From contig NZ_CP014699.1 in NCBI RefSeq assembly GCF_001642085.1, positions 434,001 to 498,000 of the forward strand: 64,000 nucleotides of DNA, read 5' to 3'. The position numbers were made by a program, and so were the translations under genes. The notes beneath the pieces were generated by a model. The model saw nothing but the letters and a program-made list of their open reading frames with translations. It had not been told where the DNA came from and did not search any database. Origin of the DNA: Streptococcus pantholopis. GTDB lineage: Bacteria; Bacillota; Bacilli; Lactobacillales; Streptococcaceae. Shown here one piece after another: positions 24,806-33,730 of this stretch (position 1 is its first letter; each line of letters starts with the position of its first letter).

Positions 24806-26179
24806 ATGAAAATCGATATGACAGAAGTCAATGAGAATAAGACAACTTTAACGACCTCTATTGATAATTTGAACAGTCAATTGGAAACTGCTAAGACTTC
24901 CTTTACGAATCTAGTCAATACCGACAGTCTTCAAGGGGAGGTCAAGACAGCCATAGACGGTAAGATTAATAACTATCAGATTCCGCTTCTGACCAACTTT
25001 TCCAATAGTTTATCGACTTTATCGGCCCAGTATGATAAGGCGATAGAGGCGTTTCAAACGACGGTTGAGGAGACCTCAGCTACGGCGATTATCGATACGG
25101 ATTATCTGCAGGGATTAGAGGAAGGTTATAGTACGATAGAGAGCAGTATAGCGACGATAGACAGTGAGACGTCCAAGATTTACAGTTCGATATCTGATAT
25201 CATCAGTTTGAGCAATCCCAGCAGTTCAGATATTACGACACCGTTGAGTGAAGCCAAGAAGGTATTGACGGATACCAAGAGCAACATGGAGACTTTTAAC
25301 GGCTGGACACAGGGGACAGAATTCAGTGAACTGTTGTTGGCACAGTCAACGCAGTTACAGTCTCTAATGGGATTAGTTAATATAAGTTATACTGCATCTG
25401 GTGCTAAAACGTTTTACAACAAGACGGATTTTGCAGATAATGCAGCTTATGTTGCTCAGGCAATCTCGAATCAGTCAACTCCCGTAGGGCTACTGGCAAA
25501 TGTAGGGAAACATACTTCAAGCTTCTTTGATTTTTTGGGAGATGAGAAATGTAGTATTGTTAAGGATTTACTGGCTGAATATACTAAAAAGGGATTGGAA
25601 AAAACTGGAACCGTAATTCAAACATTAGCTGGGCATAAATTGTTAAAATATGGCGTTGAAGGTTCTGGATTTGTTATGATAGACCCAGATACTAGGTTGG
25701 GGAGTAGGATTTTAACTGAGACAAGTAAAAAAAATATTTTAGGCTCAAAAATAGTAAAATGGGGAGAATACCTAGGTGGGAACCTAAAAGATATTCAATT
25801 TAAACAAGGTTGGGGGACTGCTGTTACAGGTATAAAATCCAATTTAAGTAGTTTGAAATCTGTAAAAGGTACTTATAAAAGTGTTGGAGCTATAGGAACA
25901 CTTTTTGCTGTCACAGATGGAATTGATACTTATATTCAAAATAAAGAAACATACGGGGAATTCCATGCTGCAATTGATGGTATAGCTCATGCGGGAAGTT
26001 CTTTTACAGGAGCAGTAGTAGGAGCACAAATAGGTGCTGTTATAGGTTCAGCTATTCCAATACCTGTTGTTGGTACGGTTGTGGGGGCAGCAATAGGCAG
26101 TATAGCTGGTTCTGCAGTGTCTGATGGGATAAATAATATTTGGGACAATGTTTCTCATGGGAAATGGAAGTTATGGTAG
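24806..26179 (+). CDS. LXG-domain type VII secreted toxin, glycine-zipper type
   Basis: A 457-residue polymorphic toxin. Residues 1-~220 form the helical LXG domain (the TDSLQG motif lies near residue 40) that targets the type VIIb secretion system. The C-terminal third is very different: it ends in a glycine-zipper segment (about 395-445, TGAVVGAQIGAVIGSAIPIP and repeats) like those of membrane-permeabilising LXG toxins such as TelE. An immunity candidate overlaps its end and a DUF4176 gene follows. Secretion genes lie elsewhere. The base composition drops in the C-terminal part, a sign of cassette exchange. Confidence 0.85.
   Translation: MKIDMTEVNENKTTLTTSIDNLNSQLETAKTSFTNLVNTDSLQGEVKTAIDGKINNYQIPLLTNFSNSLSTLSAQYDKAIEAFQTTVEETSATAIIDTDYLQGLEEGYSTIESSIATIDSETSKIYSSISDIISLSNPSSSDITTPLSEAKKVLTDTKSNMETFNGWTQGTEFSELLLAQSTQLQSLMGLVNISYTASGAKTFYNKTDFADNAAYVAQAISNQSTPVGLLANVGKHTSSFFDFLGDEKCSIVKDLLAEYTKKGLEKTGTVIQTLAGHKLLKYGVEGSGFVMIDPDTRLGSRILTETSKKNILGSKIVKWGEYLGGNLKDIQFKQGWGTAVTGIKSNLSSLKSVKGTYKSVGAIGTLFAVTDGIDTYIQNKETYGEFHAAIDGIAHAGSSFTGAVVGAQIGAVIGSAIPIPVVGTVVGAAIGSIAGSAVSDGINNIWDNVSHGKWKLW
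25246..25336 (+). repeat. 91-bp direct repeat, LXG copy
   Basis: This stretch of the LXG gene (coding around KKVLTDTKSNMETFNGW) recurs with only a few changes at 27189-27279 at the start of the orphan cassette. It marks the border between constant LXG domain and variable C-terminus. Confidence 0.9.
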
Positions 26180-26832
26180 TGCATATGTTTTATAGGAAAA
26201 GAATATTTATGGGGGATTATGCTGGTAAAGCTATTTATTATGATCGTAAAACTAAGGAAGCAGTGTACGCTCCTAAAAGCTTTTTGTTGAATACAGAGGG
26301 GGCTAAGAGAACAAATACTTTGATTCCTATGTTAGTTGTTCTTTTCATGTTTAGTTGTACTAATTTATTCATGATAAAAAAATTATTTAATATGGGAACA
26401 TATACAGAAAAAACACTGTATTATATCGTGCTTATTTGGCTTATTGAAAGTATATTTTTAGTGGGAATTGTAGAGCTAGCACTTTATAAAAATGTTAGAA
26501 CAGCAAAGTTAGCAACAGAATATGCTTTTAGGCAAGCAACTTTTAAAAATTTAATTTCAGAACAACGAAATGGAAAAACAGAACAGGGGAATATTATTTA
26601 TATGAAAGTGCTGTCTGCAATAATATTACTTCTTCTCTTATTACCAGTCGTTTATGTCATTACTTATCAAGATTTAATAGGAAAAGCTATAGGAAATGAA
26701 ATTTTTAGGACTATTATTCTTGGTCTTGTTATCCCAGTAAATATCATTGTTTTTAATCAAAATAGTCCAGTCCGTTTTTTTAAAACTATGCAATTATATA
26801 ACCAAAATAAAATTAAATTTAAAGAGGAGTAA
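26173..26832 (+). CDS. Four-helix membrane protein, candidate immunity to the LXG toxin
   Basis: The ATG at 26173 overlaps the toxin stop codon (ATGGTAG). The ~219-residue product has four hydrophobic helices (starting near LIPMLVVLFMFSC, YYIVLIWLIESIF, VLSAIILLLLLLP and IFRTIILGLVIP). Overlap with the toxin gene and multi-pass topology are usual for immunity proteins against membrane-acting LXG toxins. It is AT-rich compared with the flanking genes. No family was recognised. Confidence 0.65.
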   Translation: MVVHMFYRKRIFMGDYAGKAIYYDRKTKEAVYAPKSFLLNTEGAKRTNTLIPMLVVLFMFSCTNLFMIKKLFNMGTYTEKTLYYIVLIWLIESIFLVGIVELALYKNVRTAKLATEYAFRQATFKNLISEQRNGKTEQGNIIYMKVLSAIILLLLLLPVVYVITYQDLIGKAIGNEIFRTIILGLVIPVNIIVFNQNSPVRFFKTMQLYNQNKIKFKEE

Positions 26833-26835
26833 GAA

Positions 26836-27150
26836 ATGGAAAATAAAATTTTACCTTTAGGATCGGTAGTAACACTTAAAGGTGGTGATGATACAGAGTT
26901 AATGATTATTTCACGTGGAAGTACTATTGAAGAGCTAGATAATCATAATGGAAAAAGAATGGTATATTATGACTATGGTTCAGTTGTTATTCCAAATGGG
27001 ATGCAGAGTCCTGATACAGTTTTCTTTTTCAACCGTGAAAATGTTAAGTCGGTTCTTTTTGAAGGATACCGCAATGATGCGGAAGTCCATTTTACAAACC
27101 ATTATGATAGTTGGGTACAAGCTTCTACAGTACCGAAAGGAAAAATTTAA
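26836..27150 (+). CDS. DUF4176-family protein
   Basis: A 104-residue soluble protein beginning MENKILPLGSVVTLKGGD, with a central GSVVIPNG and the tail segment VLFEGYRNDAEVHFTNHYD. These are the features of DUF4176 proteins that accompany LXG toxin genes in streptococci and enterococci, where they are thought to act as effector-specific partners or chaperones. A similar paralogue lies at 30254. It ends the first toxin unit. Confidence 0.8.
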   Translation: MENKILPLGSVVTLKGGDDTELMIISRGSTIEELDNHNGKRMVYYDYGSVVIPNGMQSPDTVFFFNRENVKSVLFEGYRNDAEVHFTNHYDSWVQASTVPKGKI

Positions 27151-27188
27151 AGATTAGGTTTAATTTTTTAAATCTCTCCCCTTTTCTA

Positions 27189-28308
27189 GAGTGAAGCCAA
27201 GAAGGTGTTGACGGATACCAAGAGCAACATGGAGACTTTTAACGGCTGGACACAGGGGACAGAATTCAGTGAGCTGTTAGCCAGTCAGGGGACGGTTTTA
27301 GCTTCTTTATCCGATTTGACCGGTGTGTCCTATGTTGATAAAGAGGCTTCGGCATTTTATTCGGATGCCAGTTTTGCGGACGGTGTCAAGACGACCTCTC
27401 GCAACATAGCTTCCACCTCTACCCCTCTAGAACTACTTGAAATAGTTGCTAAGTCTCTAAATTCTATTGCCGAAACGTCAGGCTCATGGTGGTCAGGTTT
27501 TTCTGACATTTGGCAGACCTATGTCCAATCGGTAGCGGATGATTCGAATTATAAGCGGATGAAGAGCGGTGTGGGCTTAGTCAGGGATTATTTAAAAATC
27601 TTTAATAATAAGAGCCATAGTGCCGCTAATCTAGGCCGTCAGGCTTTTGAAGGGCTCAGCAAATCCTGGGATATGGTCAGCAAGTCTGGCAAGGACTTGT
27701 GGGCGGTTATGCGTCAGGTCAAGAACACCAAAGCTTGGAGTGCCCTGAGCAAGGTAGGCAGCAGCAAGGGCTGGAAGCTGGCGGAGAAGGGCTATAAAGG
27801 GGCGACGAAGTTTTTCGATACGGTCAAGAATCCGCTGAAGTCAGGTGCAAAGAGTTTAGGGAAGGTCGCACAGGTAGGCGGCTGGACGATGGTGGCAATG
27901 GAGGCAAGTGTTTACGGCTATCAGGGCTATACCGATGAGGACAGCCGGACCTATCACAGCGTAGGCAAATCCGCCATTCATGCTGGGGTGGAGACCATTA
28001 AAAACGCCGGCCCCCTGGAATTTACGGCAGCCTTTTCTAAGGCTGGAAGTCTTCTAGGACCGGGAGGTGCAGCTGTTGGTGCAGCTGTAGGCTTTGTTGC
28101 AGGGAGTTTTAATGCTGCTTGGGGAGCTATTGACCCAGAAAGTAAGGATAAATTTTATTCATGGGCTGAAAATAAGGCGTTTGATGCTTATGACGGGGCG
28201 GCCAAGGTAGTTAAGGATGTCGGTCAGACTGTTTCTGATAAGGCGAAGTCTGTCGGTCAGTCGCTGTCTCAGGGCTGGAATAATGTGACCTCAGCTTTTG
28301 GTTTTTAG
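27189..28308 (+). CDS. Orphan LXG toxin C-terminal cassette
   Basis: The open frame starts abruptly in a 91-base copy of the LXG-domain border and continues as a ~340-residue toxin C-terminus unlike that of the upstream toxin, with its own glycine-rich membrane segment (SLLGPGGAAVGAAVGFVAG) and coiled tail (SDKAKSVGQSLSQGWNNV). There is no LXG domain, no good start codon (only GTG/TTG at 27205-27208) and no ribosome-binding site. It looks like a silent toxin cassette that could be moved onto the upstream LXG domain by recombination. Immunity genes follow. Confidence 0.8.
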
Positions 28309-28326
28309 GAAGGAGTGATCTGCTAG

Positions 28327-29225
28327 ATGAAGAAGTCCATCTTTAAAGCCAGCTTTGAGGAAAGCCAAGGCCTGGTGACCCAAGGCAAGTTTGTCCTGAC
28401 AGCTGGAATAACCAGAAATAATAATCCTGTTCATATGGGTATTTTTAACAGGCTCTTCACGCTTGTGATTATAGGCTATTTTGCTTTTGGTCTTGTTTTG
28501 TATGGTTTGTTGTTTGCTATGCCAGAACAGATTGGAAGAGTTGGGGAGGTTAGGCTGATTTCAGTGAAGGCGGCAGAATTAATCCATCAGATAGGGACTT
28601 TCCTCATTCCGCCTTCTGCTTTCTTTTATACTCTAACATTCATTTTTATGACTCTATTCTGTTTGCCTAAAAAGAATTTGAAGGTTCAGTCTTATTTTTA
28701 CTTTTCTTTCTACTTTCCTTTTCTTACCTGTGCTGTCATCGCTTTGTTTTATTTTCTCAGTGCTTTTGCTTTTAATCGTTTTGGGTTTTCAGGCTTTCTG
28801 CTTCAGCTGGTAGCTGGTTTAGGGTTTATCATAGCCATTCTCTATCAAGGCTATCGCGATGCCAGAAGGCGCTTGTATAATGAACCGCGTTGGCTGGGGG
28901 GCTTGTGAAACTTATGGGTTATACGGTGTTAGCGGTCAGTGCAGTGCTTTTGGTCTTGAGCGGGACAGTGTTTAAAGGGCTGGCTAGTGATTTAAATGAG
29001 ATGTGGTACAGCTATCTTTTGGGGCTTCTATTGTTGCCTGCTTTGATTATTGTTGGCTATGCTTGGCGTTTGTTGGTGAATCAGTTTATTTATCAGGCTT
29101 ATTATATCTGGAAGTATCCGGAGGAGTATAAGGTTTATCTGAAGATTTCTGATAAGGAGTGGTATAGTAAACGTGAGTTAAGGAGACGGGAGAAAGCAGC
29201 AAAAAAGAACAGCCGGAGCTCATGA
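28327..29225 (+). pseudogene. Immunity-like membrane protein gene split by a one-base frameshift in a G-run
   Basis: Two frames, 28327-28908 and 28890-29225, together match the intact 294-residue protein at 29324 along its length (both begin MKKSIFKASFEES, and the second part has LSGTVFKGLASDLN versus LSGSVFQGLETDLN). The break lies at a run of six Gs near 28894-28900; one more G would join the frames. It is either a phase-variable or decayed immunity gene, or a sequencing error. The gene follows the orphan toxin cassette and has AGGAGTG upstream. Confidence 0.8.
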
Positions 29226-29260
29226 TTGTCTAAACTCAATTATCCTGCTTTAAATAGTCC

Positions 29261-29362
29261 CTGTCTCAGGGTTGGAATAATGTGACCTCAGCCTTTGGTT
29301 TTTAGGAAGGAGTGATCTGTTAGATGAAGAAGTCAATTTTTAAAGCCAGCTTTGAGGAAAGC
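29261..29362 (+). repeat. Duplicated toxin tail and immunity start
   Basis: This ~100-base segment repeats 28264-28365 nearly exactly. It contains the last codons and stop of the orphan toxin, the intergenic AGGAAGGAGTGATCTG, and the first codons of the immunity gene. The toxin tail here has no toxin in front of it. It shows how the second immunity gene arrived, by recombination in the shared ends. Confidence 0.85.
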
Positions 29363-30208
29363 AAGAGAATCATTAAACCTGACGTTCTAATCGGAAATCT
29401 TAAAGAGAACAATTCCATGAACTGGTCACTGCTCAATCGGCTTTTCACTTTTTTCATAGCTGGCGGAATGAGTTTCGCGTTAATAGCGTCTTTATTATTT
29501 GGAATGCCTTTTATTTTGAGTGCAGATGCAGAAAATATTCGCTATTTGTCTCCAGCTTCTGCCCGCTTAGTTGGAGCTCTTGGGCAGGCATTTTTTCTTC
29601 CTAACATTACTGTTTTTGCCATAACAATTATCCCTTCTTTAAATGTACTTTTCCCTCCATCTAATTTGGCTAAACAGCGACTGATTGGTTTCCCACTCTT
29701 TTTAGGGTTGGGATATTGTACTTTAGTTTTGGCTTCCTGTTTATCAAGTGCTGCCGCTTTTGACCGTTATGGGACAGCTGGGCTTTTGCTTCAGGTTGCA
29801 GTCGGTCTTGTCTTAATGGTGCTGATTCTCTATCAAGGCTGGCGGAGGACTAAGGCGGTCTTATATAGTGAAGAGTACGAGCCGCTGCTTTCAGCTAAGA
29901 GGCTTTTGCTTATAGTCGGTGCGATCAGTCTCTTTCTTTTGCTTCTGAGCGGCAGTGTGTTTCAGGGGTTGGAGACAGACTTGAATCGCCATTGGTATAG
30001 TTACCCCTTAGGTCTGGTTCAGCTCCTTGCCTTTGTAGTTTCGGGCTACGGATTTTGGTTCATTACGGATTTCTTTCTGTTTCAGAGTTATTATTTGGTC
30101 AAATACAGTCGGGAGTACCAGTCTTACTTAGAGATACCAGATGAGGAGTGGTATCGCAATGGGCGTAAGAAAAAGCGGAGAGAGGAGAGACGTCAGAAGA
30201 AAAAGTAA
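29324..30208 (+). CDS. Multi-pass membrane protein, candidate immunity (intact paralogue)
   Basis: A 294-residue protein with about six hydrophobic helices and a highly basic C-terminus (RKKKRREERRQKKK). It is homologous along its length to the split gene at 28327. The toxin remnant just upstream shows that it was once the partner of a related toxin; now it is an orphan immunity candidate that could protect against siblings carrying that toxin. Confidence 0.7.
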   Translation: MKKSIFKASFEESKRIIKPDVLIGNLKENNSMNWSLLNRLFTFFIAGGMSFALIASLLFGMPFILSADAENIRYLSPASARLVGALGQAFFLPNITVFAITIIPSLNVLFPPSNLAKQRLIGFPLFLGLGYCTLVLASCLSSAAAFDRYGTAGLLLQVAVGLVLMVLILYQGWRRTKAVLYSEEYEPLLSAKRLLLIVGAISLFLLLLSGSVFQGLETDLNRHWYSYPLGLVQLLAFVVSGYGFWFITDFFLFQSYYLVKYSREYQSYLEIPDEEWYRNGRKKKRREERRQKKK

Positions 30209-30253
30209 TTGTTTTAGGTGAGAATAAGTGTGAATGAAAGAGGAGGAATTGAG

Positions 30254-30550
30254 ATGGCAAAAACGTTATTGCCTTTAGGAAGTTTGGTTTATTTGAAGGA
30301 AGGAACGGTAAAGTTGATGATTATCGGCCGCGGTATTGAACTCAATGAGGAGGCCGGTAATGTCTACACAGATTATGCTGGAGTAATTTATCCAGAAGGA
30401 TTTAATCCAGGGAATGGCTATTTTTTCAATGATGAGGACATTGACCAAGTGGTTTTTCGTGGCTATGAGGACGAAGAGGAGAGCCGATTTATGGAAGTTT
30501 ATGAAGAGTGGGAGAAAACGGTGACAATTCCGAAGAAGAAATCGGACTAG
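30254..30550 (+). CDS. DUF4176-family protein, second copy
   Basis: The ATG at 30254 follows AGGAGG. The 98-residue product, MAKTLLPLGSLVYLKEGTVK, is similar to the DUF4176 protein at 26836 (shared YPEGFNPGNGYFFNDEDI-like centre and FRGYEDEEE). It probably serves the orphan toxin unit. A longer in-frame start at 30218 lacks a ribosome-binding site. It is the last gene of the toxin island. Confidence 0.8.
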   Translation: MAKTLLPLGSLVYLKEGTVKLMIIGRGIELNEEAGNVYTDYAGVIYPEGFNPGNGYFFNDEDIDQVVFRGYEDEEESRFMEVYEEWEKTVTIPKKKSD

Positions 30551-30574
30551 GCTGTTTTAATCTATGCCCTTTAT

Positions 30575-30926
30575 GAATTAAACACGCCCCAAAATCTAGT
30601 GTAAACTATGTTTATTAGTAGGTGCGTCTGCGAAATCAGAGATTTCGGACTTACCGTCATTTTTGCTTTGCTCTTTTACGGGCTTTGTATCTTGTTGGAA
30701 TTGAACACGCCCTAAAATCCTAGTGAAAAAGATGTCTGTCAGCGTGATGCCAGCATCACTTGCCATCCCCTATTTTCATACGGATTTTTAAACGGGCTTT
30801 GTATCTTGTTGGAATTGAACACGCCCTAAACGCTGCGGGAAAAAGATGGCCTGACTTAGAATCGGGCGATTCGTCAGCCAGTCCCCTATTTTCCTTTTGC
30901 GTTTTAACGGGCTTTGTATCTTCTTG
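30575..30926. repeat. Modular hairpin repeat array 1 (upstream of frr)
   Basis: In order: a linker remnant (AATTAAACACGCCCC), a partial 'E' unit (GAAATCAGAGATTTCGGAC), the end of a 'C' module, the linker GGGCTTTGTATCTTGTTGG/AATTGAACACGCCC, an 'A' module (AAAATCC ... GGATTTTTA with inner GTGATGCCAGCATCAC), another linker, a 'B' module (AAACGCTGCGGG ... TTGCGTTTT with inner GAATCGGGCGATTC), and a final half linker ending just before the frr ribosome-binding site. Confidence 0.85.
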
Positions 30927-30944
30927 TAAGGAGTGTATATTTTT

Positions 30945-31502
30945 ATGACTAATGCTATTATTGAGAAAGCGCAGAAACGTTTTGAGCAGTCTCATCAGTC
31001 TCTGTCGCGTGAATTTGCAGCTATCCGTGCGGGGCGTGCTAACGCCAGCCTTCTGGATCGGATTCAGGTGGAATATTATGGGGTTCCAACTCCCCTTAAC
31101 CAGCTTGCGTCGATTACGGTGCCTGAGGCACGTGTCCTCTTGGTTTCACCCTTTGATAAATCTTCTTTGAAAGATATTGAACATGCTATCAATGCCTCAG
31201 ATTTAGGGATTAATCCGGCTAATGATGGTTCTGTTATCCGCCTGGTGATTCCGGCTTTGACAGAGGAGCGGCGCAAAGAATTGGCTAAAGAAGTGAAAAA
31301 GACAGGGGAAAATGCCAAAATTTCTATTCGCAATATTCGCCGTGATGCAATGGATGAAGCGAAGCAGCAAGAAAAAAATAAGGATATCACTGAAGATGAG
31401 CTGAAAATGCTGGAAAAGGATATTCAAAAGGCAACCGATAATGCTGTTAAGCATATTGATGAGATGACAGCTAATAAAGAAAAAGAGCTGTTGGAAGTTT
31501 AG
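30945..31502 (+). CDS. frr: Ribosome recycling factor
   Basis: The ATG at 30945 follows TAAGGAG; the 185-residue product has the normal size. It has the three-helix bundle with the family segments [15 protein letters not shown] and [20 protein letters not shown] residues near 100-120. It splits ribosomes after termination together with EF-G. Usually pyrH lies directly upstream; here the ribosome-binding site is fused to the end of a hairpin-repeat array, so expression may no longer depend on the pyrH promoter. Confidence 0.97.
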   Translation: MTNAIIEKAQKRFEQSHQSLSREFAAIRAGRANASLLDRIQVEYYGVPTPLNQLASITVPEARVLLVSPFDKSSLKDIEHAINASDLGINPANDGSVIRLVIPALTEERRKELAKEVKKTGENAKISIRNIRRDAMDEAKQQEKNKDITEDELKMLEKDIQKATDNAVKHIDEMTANKEKELLEV

Positions 31503-31793
31503 GGCCAAGGAAGCTGATTGTTCTGTGCAGAAGAGGGCGGGCAAGAGAGCAGTTTTATAGAAACTCTGCTTTTCTCCCGTTTTTTCTGTTTCAAACCAAA
31601 TTCAGCGCCTATTTCAAATCCGTATGAAAAGGAAAGGAAAAAAGATTTTTAAAATAAAAGTGAATCCGCTCTTGATCTGACAGTCTGTCAAAAAAGCACC
31701 TGCTGCTGTGGGACTGTGATAATATTTCACTTAAGTTCAAGTTATTTTCGCTTAAACAGGATTGCCAGTTATTTTTAAAAGTCTTTATATTTT

Positions 31794-32675
31794 ATGATGA
31801 ATCAGCTACTTGCAACTGTCGTTACCGGATTGGTAACTGATGAAAATGAACAGTTTTATTTTATTCAAAAAGATGGCATAACATTTGCTCTTGCTAAAGA
31901 AGAGGGAGAGCATCAGTTAGGTGATATGGTCAAAGGTTTTGTCTATACAGACATGAAACAAAAGCAGCGTATGACAACAAAAGAAGTGCAGACTACCCGA
32001 AGTCACTACGGATGGGGAGAGGTCACCGAAGTCCGCCGTGATTTAGGGGTATTTCTTGAGGTCGGTTTGCCGGATAAACAGGTTGTCGTCTCACTGGATT
32101 TGTTACCGGATCTTAAAACACTTTGGCCCAAAAAGGGAGATAAGCTTTATGTATCTTTGTCTGTAGACCGGAAAAATCGTATTTGGGCAGTTCCGGCGGC
32201 TCCTGAGGTTTTTCAGAAGATGGCCGGGCCAGCTTATAATAATATGCAGAATCAGACTTGGCCTGCTATTGTTTACCGCCTGAAACTTTCTGGCACCTTT
32301 GTTTATCTGCCTGAAAATAATATGCTGGGGTTTATCCACCCAAGCGAACGTTATAATGAGCCGAGACTGGGAGAGGTTCTCAATGCCCGTGTTATCGGTT
32401 TTCGCGACGCTGACCGTACGCTTTACCTGTCGCTTAAGCCGCGTTCTTTTGAAACACTGGAGCAGGACGGTCAAATGATTTTAGCCTATCTTCAGGCTAA
32501 TGGCGGTTTTATGACCTTGAATGACAAGTCTTCACCTGATGAGATTAAGGCTGTTTTCGGCCTGTCAAAAGGTCAGTTTAAAAAAGCTCTAGGTGGATTG
32601 ATGAAGGCTGGACAAATCAAGCAGGATAAAACAGGAACCGAGCTTGTCAAAGAAGCCTCACCGGACAAGAAGTGA
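31794..32675 (+). CDS. CvfB-like S1 RNA-binding protein
   Basis: A 293-residue protein with S1-type RNA-binding folds in tandem (about 1-65, 68-135 and 150-220; SHYGWGEVTEVRRDLGVFLEV and GTFVYLPENNMLGFIHPSER are typical) and a C-terminal winged helix (KAVFGLSKGQFKKALGGLMKAG). This matches the CvfB/YitL family, RNA-binding regulators of virulence or metabolism genes in Gram-positives. ATGATG at the start leaves a one-codon ambiguity. The 290-base gap before it has a weak hairpin near 31530-31580 and no gene. Confidence 0.88.
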   Translation: MMNQLLATVVTGLVTDENEQFYFIQKDGITFALAKEEGEHQLGDMVKGFVYTDMKQKQRMTTKEVQTTRSHYGWGEVTEVRRDLGVFLEVGLPDKQVVVSLDLLPDLKTLWPKKGDKLYVSLSVDRKNRIWAVPAAPEVFQKMAGPAYNNMQNQTWPAIVYRLKLSGTFVYLPENNMLGFIHPSERYNEPRLGEVLNARVIGFRDADRTLYLSLKPRSFETLEQDGQMILAYLQANGGFMTLNDKSSPDEIKAVFGLSKGQFKKALGGLMKAGQIKQDKTGTELVKEASPDKK

Positions 32676-32930
32676 AAGCAAGGCTGAAATGAGGGCAGGT
32701 TTATCCTATTTTTTAAGTCTGTCAGTTGGGGAAAGTTTCTCTCGGTTAGAAGTTATAGAGGATGAGGTTAGGTCTGTCGGCCTAACTTTTTAGTCGGACA
32801 GCCTTTTAATTTTTTGCTACAATAGGGTGAGACTAGAGGCTGATAGCTCAAGTTTTAACCCTCAAAAATACTTGAGGATTCAAAACCAAAGGATAAAAGA
32901 TCTAATTTAAGAAAAATTGGCTGATTAAGC

Positions 32931-33483
32931 AAAAATTGAACACGGGCTAAGCTCTGTGTAAAAAAGTTCTAGCTAAGTTTAGAATTGATTTCAAGTGAGC
33001 TAACTGTTGACGTCTGGGAGTGGGACAGAACCCTAATCAAAGAGTTCGTCATCCCACCTCCGCAAGACCTAGTAGGTAGTTTAAAGCTTTGAAAAAGCGA
33101 ATAAAATACCACTAGACGACTAGCGTTCTGCAGCACAGACCTGAGATGATTTTGAAAGCTTAAATTTTTGCCGCCCACCCCCATCCAACCGTCCTGGCAG
33201 AGGTGGGTCTGTCAAATCGGAGATTTCGGACTTACCGTCAGCCGTAAACGTCTGAAAGCTTTGTCGCCTTAACAGTCGACCGCACCTTTCTAGTCGTTCT
33301 GGCAGGGGTGCGCAGACGAAATCATAGATTTCTGGCTTACCGCCATCCGTAAACGTCTGAAGGCTTTGCCGTCTTTACAGCCGACCGCCCCCTTCTAGTC
33401 GTCTTGGCAGAGGTGCGTCTGTCAAATCAGAGATTTCGGACTTACCGTCATTTCATATGGATTTGAGGCGGGCTTGTGTTTTA
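32931..33483. repeat. Modular hairpin repeat array 2 with 105-bp units
   Basis: It starts with the linker end AATTGAACACGGGCTAA and a 'C'-like arm, then a TGGGAC-type block (33013-33060), then three units of 105 bases ('E'; GGCAG at 33196, 33301 and 33406). Each has a small hairpin (GAAATC..GATTTC) and the block CCGTAAACGTCTGAA. It ends with GCGGGCTTGTGTT directly in front of the ribosome-binding site of the YozE-like gene. The preceding 32676-32930 contains no gene. Confidence 0.8.
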
Positions 33484-33493
33484 GTGGAGGAGA

Positions 33494-33715
33494 ATGTTTG
33501 TGAGAAAATCATTTTATACTTGGCTGATGACTCAGCGTAATCCTAAAAGTCAGGCTCCGGCAGCTCGTTTGGCTGATCTGGTTTTTCAGGAGTCTGAATT
33601 TCCTAAGCATACTGCAGATTTTGATGTGATTAGCCGCTATTTGGAGGAAAGAGCAGGATTTTCTTTTAATCTCAGTGAATTTGACCAAATTTGGGAGGAT
33701 TACCTGCTTCACTAG
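33494..33715 (+). CDS. YozE/UPF0346 family protein
   Basis: A 71-73 residue helical protein, [14 protein letters not shown]...[16 protein letters not shown] and [10 protein letters not shown], matching the YozE SAM-like family conserved in Firmicutes. Function unknown. Either ATG 33494 or GTG 33500 could be used; AGTGGAGGAG upstream suits the GTG better. It precedes the ADP-ribosylglycohydrolase-like gene by 15 bases. Confidence 0.9.
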   Translation: MFVRKSFYTWLMTQRNPKSQAPAARLADLVFQESEFPKHTADFDVISRYLEERAGFSFNLSEFDQIWEDYLLH

Positions 33716-33730
33716 AAAAAGGGGAATTTT

